From the NCBI GenBank assembly GCA_016931915.1, contig JAFGDU010000107.1:1-50700 (forward strand): 50,700 nt of DNA. Reading direction: 5' to 3'. The position numbers and the translations under genes were made by a program. Below, in pieces: positions 32,912-40,083 of this stretch; positions within the stretch are counted from its first letter, which is position 1, and each line of letters opens with the position of its first letter. This DNA comes from Actinomycetota bacterium (GTDB lineage Bacteria > Actinomycetota > Geothermincolia > Geothermincolales > RBG-13-55-18). The notes beneath the pieces were generated by a model. It saw only the letters and a program-made list of their open reading frames with translations. It was not told the origin of the DNA and did no database searches.

Positions 32912-32932
32912 CTTCAGGCTTCAGACTTCAGG
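32912..32932. repeat. Three tandem heptamers CTTCAGR
   Basis: CTTCAGG, CTTCAGA and CTTCAGG follow each other without gap, 13 bp after the protease stop codon. A related pair (TCTGAAG twice) occurs just before the terminator at 664-680. Meaning unknown. Confidence 0.5.
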
Positions 32933-32945
32933 CCGTATCTAAGTA

Positions 32946-35750
32946 CTAAGGCTGCAGCACCCCCAGGGCATCCGTGCCGCCTTCCTTATCAGACCAGTAC
33001 ATGGCCCTTTCCACCACCAGCGGCCGGTCGGAGACCACCTGCACCGAGGCATCACGCCCGGGATCCACTTCATTGGCGTGGACGGTTGTGCGCGCCCTGC
33101 CCGGGATGCTGAGCGCATGGTTCAGGGTGCTGCCGTCGGTGCGCATGAAAACCAGGGTGGCGTGGGCGATATCCTCGCTGGGGTTGACCAGCAGCACGTA
33201 TTCCTCGAAGCCCCAGGCGGTGGTGCCCTCGGCCAGGTACCAGGTGTCCGCCGCGGTCACGGAGCCGGTGCTGCAATGCCCCCCGGCGCGGACGCGCGAT
33301 CCCCGCGGCCAGTACATGGCCCGTTCGGTGATGACGGGCTGGTCCGCCTGCACGTAGGTGGAAACATCGCTACCCGGCACCACCTCCGCCACGTTGAGCG
33401 TAAAGCGCGACAGCGCACCCACCGCTTGCACGTAACGCACCTGACTACCTCCGGGCTTCATAAAGGTAAAGGTCACGCTGGCGGCAGTGGTATTGGGGTT
33501 CTGCACCAGTACGTACTCCTCGAAGCCCCAGGCGGTGGTGCCCTCAGCCAGGTACCAGGTCCCGCTGCCCTCGGTCACACCCAGCGTGGCGTGGCCTCCG
33601 TCCTTGCCGCTCCAGTACATGGCTCTCTCCACCACCACCGGTTGGTCGGCATGGATATGGGTGGAGACGTCGCTCGCTGCGACCAGATCGTTGACGGTCA
33701 GGGTCAGCCGCGAGTAGCCGGCCATGGTAAAACCGTACTCCAGTGTGGAGCCGCCCGGCTTCATGAAGGTGGCATATATGGTAGCGGGTGCGGCGTTGGG
33801 GTTCTGCACCAGCACGTACTCCTCGAAGCCCCAGGCGGTGGTGCCCTCGGCCAGGTACCAGTCCTGGTCCGAAGCATTGGCGCCTACGGCGACGTGCCCC
33901 CCCGTCCTGTCTCCCCAGTACATGGCCCGTTCCGCCACCACCGGCAGGTCCGCATGCACGTGGGTCGAGACGTCGCTGGAGGCGATGAGCGAGTTCACTG
34001 CGATGGTCAGCCTGGAGCTGCCGGCCATGGAATAGGCGAACTGCTGGGTGGAGCCGCCCGGCTTCATGAAGGTGACCTCCACGGATGTAGGCGCGGCGTT
34101 GGGGTTCTGCACCAGCACGTACTCCTCGAAGCCCCAGGCGGTGGTGCCCTCGGCCAGGTACCAGTCCTGGGCGGGGCGGGGCTGGCTGAGATTGCGGTAG
34201 ACGGTCACGCCGTGCTCGCCTTGCCACGAACCCGAGCTGTCTATGGCCCTGACGGTAACGACGTGCGTTCCCTCCGTGAGCTGCACGAGGTCCCAGGAGT
34301 TGAAGGTGTGGGAGACGTTGCCCGCGGGAACAGCTACATGGTGGCTCTCCATCAGGGCTCCATCGAGCCAGAGCTCCAGGTACTCGATGTTGACGTTGGC
34401 GCTGCTCGCGGAGGCTGATACCTTGCCCGACGCCGGGTAGCTGAATTCCTGGGGGGAGGTGACCTTGACCATGGGTACCCTCAGGGCCCCGTTTGCGTCC
34501 AGCAACCCCCACCCGTAGTTCTCGTCGTATCCCGGGCTGCCCAGGTCCCTGGCGCTGTCCCGCAACCTGCGCCATATCTCCTCTGGCGTGGATCCGGGAT
34601 ACTCGGCCAGGACGAGCATGGCTGCGCCCGATACGTGAGGGGTCGCTTCGGACGTTCCGAAACCGGTATCGTACCTGTCGTTGGGCATGGGCCCGATTAT
34701 CCTCTGCCCCGGCGCCGCCAGGTCCACCGAGGAGTTATGGTTCGAGAATCCGGAGCGGCTCCCGTCGTCGTTTATGGAGCCGACCCCGATGACGTAGGTC
34801 ATACCGGCGGGATAATTGACGCGGGTGTCCCCCTCGTTACCCACCGCCGCCACCATAATGCACCCCATGGAGTGGGCGAACTCCACGGAATCGGCCAGCT
34901 CCTGGGAATACGTAGAGGACGTGAAGCTCATGTTGATCACGTCGGCGCCGTTATTGGCGGCATGGTAGATGGAGTTGATCACGCATTCCAGGAAACCCTC
35001 GCCGTTAGACCCCAGGGCTTTGAGTGGCATCACCCGCGCGTTCCAGTCCAGGCCCGCCAGCCCCAAGGCGTTATCGGTGTTAGCGCAGGCCATCCCGGTT
35101 ACCATGGTCCCGTGCCCGTTGTCGTCCCAGGGATCGGAATCACCGTTGAAGTAGTCCCATCCGCCGTTGCGGCGGCCGAGCAGGTCCTGGTGGGTATAGT
35201 CCATGCCGGTGTCGATCACCGCCAGGGTGAGGGAGAAGGAGCCCCTTTGAACGTCCCAGGCCTCGTTCGCCTCCACACCGTAGGTGCCGTTCAGGTTCCA
35301 TTGCTGTCCGTAGAGGGGATCGTCGGGGTCGGTGGTGGCGCATTTGAAGATGATATTGGGTTCGGCGGATGCGACAAGGGGAGACGACAGTAGCTCGCGG
35401 GCGGCCTCCAGCTCGTCCTGCCCCGGCGCGAGGCGCAAACGCACGGCCCGCGCCGGGCTTGTTGCGTAGGAGGATAGGGTCCCGCGCACGTCATCCTCCA
35501 GTATGGTGGCAAACGCGTCCGCCAATCTCTCCAGGTTCTCGGGCGCGGGCTGCTCTAAAACGACCACCACCTCTCCCTCGCGGTAACTTCCCGGCGGGTA
35601 TAGAGAGGGGTTGAGACGCTGCATCAAGCGGCTCTTGGCTGAGCTCAATCCGCCTTCCGCCGCCGCGTCACCACCGTCCATGGCGACGGCGCCCACGCAT
35701 AACAGCACCGCCAGCATGGCGACGGCCCAAACACGAAAGGCTTTGCCCAC
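32946..35750 (-). CDS. Subtilisin-like (S8) serine protease with four WYLAEG surface repeats
   Basis: About 934 residues. Numbering from a TTG 18 nt further upstream, the catalytic triad is Asp186 (LAVIDTGMDY), His219 (DDNGHGTMVTG) and Ser373 (GFGTSEATPHVSG), with oxyanion Asn311 (AAVGNEGD). Residues 60-145 look like an inhibitor-type propeptide. Residues 430-530 form an Ig-like domain (VVTVRAIDSSGSWQGEHGVT). Then come four units of 101-105 residues starting DWYLAEGTTAWGFEEYVLVQ, each ending VVERAMYW. GTG 35750 is chosen as start because AGGAG lies 5 nt before it and the product then opens with a clean signal peptide (GKAFRVWAVAMLAVLLCVGA). The protease should be exported; the repeats probably bind it to a surface partner, as in the SpoIID protein. 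It lies upstream of the repeat-protein operon but is separated from it by 558 bp. Confidence 0.92.
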   Translation of the reverse strand: MGKAFRVWAVAMLAVLLCVGAVAMDGGDAAAEGGLSSAKSRLMQRLNPSLYPPGSYREGEVVVVLEQPAPENLERLADAFATILEDDVRGTLSSYATSPARAVRLRLAPGQDELEAARELLSSPLVASAEPNIIFKCATTDPDDPLYGQQWNLNGTYGVEANEAWDVQRGSFSLTLAVIDTGMDYTHQDLLGRRNGGWDYFNGDSDPWDDNGHGTMVTGMACANTDNALGLAGLDWNARVMPLKALGSNGEGFLECVINSIYHAANNGADVINMSFTSSTYSQELADSVEFAHSMGCIMVAAVGNEGDTRVNYPAGMTYVIGVGSINDDGSRSGFSNHNSSVDLAAPGQRIIGPMPNDRYDTGFGTSEATPHVSGAAMLVLAEYPGSTPEEIWRRLRDSARDLGSPGYDENYGWGLLDANGALRVPMVKVTSPQEFSYPASGKVSASASSANVNIEYLELWLDGALMESHHVAVPAGNVSHTFNSWDLVQLTEGTHVVTVRAIDSSGSWQGEHGVTVYRNLSQPRPAQDWYLAEGTTAWGFEEYVLVQNPNAAPTSVEVTFMKPGGSTQQFAYSMAGSSRLTIAVNSLIASSDVSTHVHADLPVVAERAMYWGDRTGGHVAVGANASDQDWYLAEGTTAWGFEEYVLVQNPNAAPATIYATFMKPGGSTLEYGFTMAGYSRLTLTVNDLVAASDVSTHIHADQPVVVERAMYWSGKDGGHATLGVTEGSGTWYLAEGTTAWGFEEYVLVQNPNTTAASVTFTFMKPGGSQVRYVQAVGALSRFTLNVAEVVPGSDVSTYVQADQPVITERAMYWPRGSRVRAGGHCSTGSVTAADTWYLAEGTTAWGFEEYVLLVNPSEDIAHATLVFMRTDGSTLNHALSIPGRARTTVHANEVDPGRDASVQVVSDRPLVVERAMYWSDKEGGTDALGVLQP

Positions 35751-35946
35751 CCTGTCTCCTACCAGCAAAAAACCGCCTCCACCTCGGATCTCGTGGTCAC
35801 TCTCCGTTCTTCGTACGCGTCCGTGTTTCCAGAGCCGCCGGTCGCCGCTGACTCTCCTTCTGGACCCGCAGTAATAGGATTAGACGCCGCTCACATCGGT
35901 TCCTTCGTCGCCCATGAGTATAGCGGTTGTCCTTTAGCATGTCCTT

Positions 35947-35967
35947 TGATGTTGATCAAAAACATCA
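35947..35967. repeat. Inverted repeat between MurA and protease genes
   Basis: TGATGTT and AACATCA form perfect 7-bp arms around 7 nt (GATCAAA). It is preceded by the near-repeat GTCCTTTAGCAT/GTCCTTTGATGT. It lies 55 bp past the MurA stop and about 200 bp upstream of the protease; an operator for the latter or a weak terminator is possible. Confidence 0.4.
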
Positions 35968-36021
35968 CGGGCTTTAGGTGATTATCGGCAGGGGGGCATG
36001 GCGTCCTCAAGGTCGTTTTCT

Positions 36022-37308
36022 CTAGACCTGGGGGAGGACCTTCTCCTCGACCGCCCCCACCCGGGTTATGGCGGCTCCCAGGCCGGACAGCTTGGTCTCG
36101 AGGTGCTCGTATCCCCGGTCCACGTGGTATACGTCGAGCAGGTGCGTCTCGCCCTCGGCCACCAGGCCCGCCAGGACCAGGGCCGCGCCGGCGCGCAGGT
36201 CAGGGGCGCAGACCTCGGCGCCGCTCAGGGCGCCCACCCCCCGTACGATGGCGTGATGGCCCTCGATGCTGATATCGCAGCCCATGCGGTTGAGCTCGTC
36301 GACGAACATGAAGCGGCTCTCGAAGACGTTCTCCGTGATCACGCTGGTCCCCCTGGCGACGCTCTGCAGGACCATCATCTGGGGCTGCAGGTCCGTGGGG
36401 AAACCCGGGAAAGGAAGGGTAGCGAGGTCCACCGAGGCGTATTCCTCTCCGGCACGCACCAGCAGGCGGTCCTCCCCTTCCTCGACTTCCACCCCCACCT
36501 CGCGCAGTTTCTCCAGGGGCAGGCCTAGGTGGCCCGGGTCTATCCCCAGGATCGATACCTCTCCACCGGAGACGGCCGCGGCGACGGCCAGGGTTCCGGC
36601 CTCGATGCGGTCTCCTATGACGGAATGCTCGGTGCCGTGCAGTTCGCAAGGGCCGTTTATCTCGATGACCGGGGAGCCGGCCCCCCCTATCTCCGCGCCC
36701 ATGGACACGAGATAGGCGGCCAGGTCCTGGATCTCCGGCTCGCGGGCGGCGTTTTCGATCACCGTGGTGCCCTCGGCACCCATGGCCGCCATGACCAGGT
36801 TTTCCGTGGCTCCCACGCTGGGAAAATCGAGGATGATGTGCGTCCCTTTGAGGCGCGGAGCGCGTGCGTGCACGTAGCCGTGTTCGGTGCTGATCTCCGC
36901 CCCCAGCTCCGCCAATCCCTTGAGGTGCATGTCGATCTTGCGCGAGCCGATGTTGCAACCGCCGGGGATGGCGACCGAGGCCTCTCCCCAGCGGGCGACC
37001 AGGGGCCCGAGCACGATTATGGATGCCCGCATGCGGCGAACCAGCTGGTAGGGGGCTTCCCGCGAGGGGAACTCGCCCGGATTTATCATCAGGCTGCTCC
37101 CCTCCCACGTCACCTCTACGCCGAGTTGGCGCAGCACCTCGACCATGATCTCGACGTCGGTTATGCGGGGCGCGTTGTGGATGAGGCATTCCTCGGGGGT
37201 GAGCAGGCTGGCCGCCATGAGCTTGAGCACGGAGTTCTTAGCCCCTCCGACCCGCACCTCTCCCCGCAGGGGATTACCTCCCTCGATGACGAACTTGCTC
37301 TTCTCCAT
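36022..37308 (-). CDS. murA: UDP-N-acetylglucosamine 1-carboxyvinyltransferase (MurA)
   Basis: A 428-residue enzyme for the first committed step of peptidoglycan synthesis: transfer of enolpyruvate from PEP to UDP-GlcNAc. It carries GGAKNSVLKLMAA (residues 21-33, with the substrate-binding Lys-Asn), the catalytic loop IPGGCNIGSRKIDMHL with Cys118, equivalent to Cys115 of the E. coli enzyme, and TDLQPQMM and YEHLETKLSGLGA near the end. Because the Cys is present, fosfomycin sensitivity is expected. Length is normal. The ATG at 37308 has only a weak, distant AGGTGG. It is divergent from the propeller gene at 37415 and stands alone, which is usual for murA copies outside the dcw cluster. Confidence 0.96.
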   Translation of the reverse strand: MEKSKFVIEGGNPLRGEVRVGGAKNSVLKLMAASLLTPEECLIHNAPRITDVEIMVEVLRQLGVEVTWEGSSLMINPGEFPSREAPYQLVRRMRASIIVLGPLVARWGEASVAIPGGCNIGSRKIDMHLKGLAELGAEISTEHGYVHARAPRLKGTHIILDFPSVGATENLVMAAMGAEGTTVIENAAREPEIQDLAAYLVSMGAEIGGAGSPVIEINGPCELHGTEHSVIGDRIEAGTLAVAAAVSGGEVSILGIDPGHLGLPLEKLREVGVEVEEGEDRLLVRAGEEYASVDLATLPFPGFPTDLQPQMMVLQSVARGTSVITENVFESRFMFVDELNRMGCDISIEGHHAIVRGVGALSGAEVCAPDLRAGAALVLAGLVAEGETHLLDVYHVDRGYEHLETKLSGLGAAITRVGAVEEKVLPQV

Positions 37309-37337
37309 AACAAAATGATACCACCTGCCAATATAGG

Positions 37338-37365
37338 TTGCCGATATCCGGATCCGTTATATAAT
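37338..37365 (+). promoter_or_regulatory. Promoter of the 847-residue propeller protein
   Basis: TTGCCG (37338-37343) and TATAAT (37360-37365) are 16 bp apart in the 106-bp divergent region with murA. The transcript would start near 37372, about 43 nt before the ATG, and the ribosome site GAGGGAGG lies at 37401-37408. Confidence 0.6.
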
Positions 37366-37414
37366 GTACGCCAAGTCCTTTTGTATATGGGGTGTTTTCA
37401 GAGGGAGGTTGCCG

Positions 37415-39958
37415 ATGCAAAAGCGTAGCAGAACCACGGCTGGTTTCCGCCTTGTCTCCATCGTCCTGTTGTTGTCTCTCCTCGCCATTCCCGTTCTGAG
37501 CGGGACGGCACCGTTCGGCGAGAAAGCCTATGCTGCTTGGGGAGGATGGCAGACTCAGAATGATTTTCACAGATTTTTAAAGGATATTGCTGCCGTTGAT
37601 TCCAATAACGCCTGGGCCGTTGGAGACACAGGGACTATATTGAGAACCACCAACGGTGGCTCCACCTGGATACACCAGGAATCCGGCACAGACTATGCTC
37701 TGTTTGCCGTATCTGCAAGCGATACATCGACGGCATGGGCTATTGGGCATGTCCCCTACTCATCGTCAAAACCCAGCATCATCCTCCATACTGTAAATGG
37801 AGGAGAGACGTGGACCACCCAGCTCTCCGAAGAAGGGTACCGGCTGTATGACATCTGTGCCATCGATGACATGAACGCTTGGGCGGTGGGAGACAACGGC
37901 ACCGTGCTGACGACCTCCGACGGGGGAGCCACCTGGGCCTCCCGGGATAGCGGAACCACGGATACACTGAACGCGATCTGCGCGGTCGGCGCCGGTACCG
38001 CCTGGGTCGTGGGTGAGGGCGGTATAATCCTCAAGACCGGCGACAACGGAATAACATGGGAAGCTCCTGTTTCGGGGACTACGCGCGATCTGAATTCGGT
38101 CCATTCCCTGGACGGCTCCGTCCTCTGGGCAGTGGGAGACTCCGGCACCGTGCTCAAGAGCGGCGACGGCGGCTACACCTGGATAGCCCAGGGCTTGGGG
38201 GCCGATGATTACCTCGATGACGTATGCGCGGTGGACGGCCAGACCATCTGGGCCGTCGGAATAGATCAATCTACCTGGGATGCTCATATCTTCAAGAGCT
38301 TTGACGGAGGGAACAGCTGGTTGGTAATGAGCGATGTTCTACTAGAGGTGCTGGCTGTTTCCGCCCTCGACACAGATAACGCCTGGGTGGTGGGAGGAGA
38401 TATCGACATCCTGAGGACCTGCGACGGAGGATGGACGTGGGTAGATCAATGGCCAGGTACCACATCCGTTCTTAAGGGGGTCAGCGTAGTCGACACCAAC
38501 ACCGCGTGGGTAGCCAGGGGTGCGGGAAACGTACTCAAGACCACGGATGGAGGTATCACGTGGGCCAGCAAATTCACTGAACCGTATGATGAACAGAGAT
38601 CCCTATTCGACATATCGGCTTTGGACATCGAGAATGCCTGGGTGGTTGGGAACGAAGGGAAAATACTCCGCACCAAAGACGGCGGCGAGACGTGGCTCAC
38701 CCTCGATGCTGAGACCTCCGCAAATCTCCTTACAGTAGCCACCGTCGACAGCTATGCCGCATGGGTAGCAGGGGAAACGAGCACAATATTCAAGACCAGC
38801 GACGGTGGGGAGACCTGGGAGCAACAGGATACGGAGCCTTCACTGGACGAGATCATCGATATATCGGCAGTAAGCGCAGATATCGCCTGGGCCGTCGGTT
38901 ATGATTCCGAAACACATTATTACACCATCCTGAAGACGGTAAACGGGGGAGATGACTGGTACCTTCAGGATGTTAACAATCTACTGGCGACAAGCGTATG
39001 CGCGGTCGATGAGAACATCGTATGGGTAGTTGGAAACGGGAGGGGTGCTTTAAGTATAGACGGTGGGCAAAGCTGGGATTTTATGAATACTTACGAGCTT
39101 GATGGCGACAGTAAGGTATCAGCAATTGATGAATGTACAGCTTGGGTTTGTACTAATGATGACGACGAATCGCTCAGGATTTATAAGACCAGCGATGGGG
39201 GAGTGAGCTGGAACGCTCAGGTGATTGACGGACCCTATTCACATTACTTGAGCATAGATGCTGCTGACTGCTGCAGCGCGTGGGTGGTGGGTTGTTCCGG
39301 CATGATCATGCATACCTTCAACGGAGGTGACGACTGGCCGGACCTTCTCTCCATCTCTCCCGCCTCGGGCGGAAGCGGCGCCGAGGTGGCTATCTCCGGC
39401 TGCGATTTCGGAGATACCCGGGACAGCTCCACCGTCTTCTTCGGCGACACCCCGGCCCAGGATTACGTCTCCTGGAGCGACGACCAGGTTGTCGTGAGGG
39501 TGCCGGAACTCGCCCCGGGAGAGGCGAAGGTCACAGTGGAAACCTCGGCGGGGACCTCCAACTGGAAGACCTTCGCCGTCGAGCCCCTCTCCCTGCAGGC
39601 GGTTGCTCCTGCACAGACCATGCAGCACACCATCTCCCTGGACCTGGAGCTGAGTGGCAGCGGCTTTCAACCCGGCGCCACGGTGGAGCTGAGGCGCGGC
39701 GATACGACCCTGTCCGCCTACAACGTGCAGATCGTATCCGATGAGCTCATCACCTGTACCTGCGGCTTCTTCGGGGTCGAGCCGGGCGCCTACGACGTCG
39801 CGGTCACAGGCCCCGGCGGCGGGGAGACGGTGCTGGCGGAGGGTTTCACGGTGACGCCGATTTGCGGCACGGGCTCGGGCGCAGCAGTCCTCATGCTGGG
39901 CCTCTCCCTGGGTTTGCTCTCGGCCACCTTCTCCCTGCGCAGGAGGCGCTGCTGTTAG
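37415..39958 (+). CDS. Ycf48/BNR-type propeller surface protein, 14 repeats
   Basis: An 847-residue exported protein. The signal peptide (KRSRTTAGFRLVSIVLLLSL, cleavage near AYAA) is followed by 14 units of about 42 residues with the Ycf48/BNR pattern: D-x-N-x-A-W-A-V-G, then G-T-I-L-x-T, then (T/S)DGGxTW. Fourteen equals two seven-bladed propellers. Two IPT/TIG- or Ig-like domains follow (LSISPASGGSGAEVAISGCD and LSGSGFQPGATVELRRGD). The end is PICGTGSGAAVLMLGLSLGL plus a basic RRRRCC tail, shared with the giant paralog and suggestive of processed anchoring. Ycf48 itself assists photosystem II assembly, but no photosynthesis genes are here, so a surface-binding role is more likely. ATG 37415 follows GAGGGAGG; an upstream ATG-started extension would begin at the promoter. 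Confidence 0.88.
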   Translation: MQKRSRTTAGFRLVSIVLLLSLLAIPVLSGTAPFGEKAYAAWGGWQTQNDFHRFLKDIAAVDSNNAWAVGDTGTILRTTNGGSTWIHQESGTDYALFAVSASDTSTAWAIGHVPYSSSKPSIILHTVNGGETWTTQLSEEGYRLYDICAIDDMNAWAVGDNGTVLTTSDGGATWASRDSGTTDTLNAICAVGAGTAWVVGEGGIILKTGDNGITWEAPVSGTTRDLNSVHSLDGSVLWAVGDSGTVLKSGDGGYTWIAQGLGADDYLDDVCAVDGQTIWAVGIDQSTWDAHIFKSFDGGNSWLVMSDVLLEVLAVSALDTDNAWVVGGDIDILRTCDGGWTWVDQWPGTTSVLKGVSVVDTNTAWVARGAGNVLKTTDGGITWASKFTEPYDEQRSLFDISALDIENAWVVGNEGKILRTKDGGETWLTLDAETSANLLTVATVDSYAAWVAGETSTIFKTSDGGETWEQQDTEPSLDEIIDISAVSADIAWAVGYDSETHYYTILKTVNGGDDWYLQDVNNLLATSVCAVDENIVWVVGNGRGALSIDGGQSWDFMNTYELDGDSKVSAIDECTAWVCTNDDDESLRIYKTSDGGVSWNAQVIDGPYSHYLSIDAADCCSAWVVGCSGMIMHTFNGGDDWPDLLSISPASGGSGAEVAISGCDFGDTRDSSTVFFGDTPAQDYVSWSDDQVVVRVPELAPGEAKVTVETSAGTSNWKTFAVEPLSLQAVAPAQTMQHTISLDLELSGSGFQPGATVELRRGDTTLSAYNVQIVSDELITCTCGFFGVEPGAYDVAVTGPGGGETVLAEGFTVTPICGTGSGAAVLMLGLSLGLLSATFSLRRRRCC

Positions 39959-40083
39959 AAGCGTCGATCAGCTCATCGAAACAAGACCGTCGGAAGTCAA
40001 GGAGTTGGCCTGACCTTGCAGCTTGCGTCCCAACCCTCATGAATGTACTGGCCTATGGCTGTCTTCCTGGTAATTCAGCTCTT

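Larger units (their letters stand above)
32388..32945. other. Regulatory intergenic region before the repeat-protein operon
   Basis: A 558-bp gap with locally low GC in its left third. It contains an inverted repeat over a TATAAT (32422-32440), three phased direct repeats (32512-32539), a GNRA-type hairpin (32754-32775) and a short heptamer repeat (32912-32932). No gene is supported: the only open frames are under 75 codons and lack start signals. Its length and structure suggest a long regulated leader or an unrecognised RNA. Confidence 0.6.

Noticed and set aside
32388..32945. Cyclic-di-GMP, glycine, guanidine or cobalamin riboswitch
   Set aside because: Hairpins are present, but none of the conserved core sequences I know for these classes could be aligned on either strand.
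39959..40083. Bidirectional terminator between the convergent propeller genes
   Set aside because: No stem followed by a T tract on either strand could be found in the 125-bp gap.
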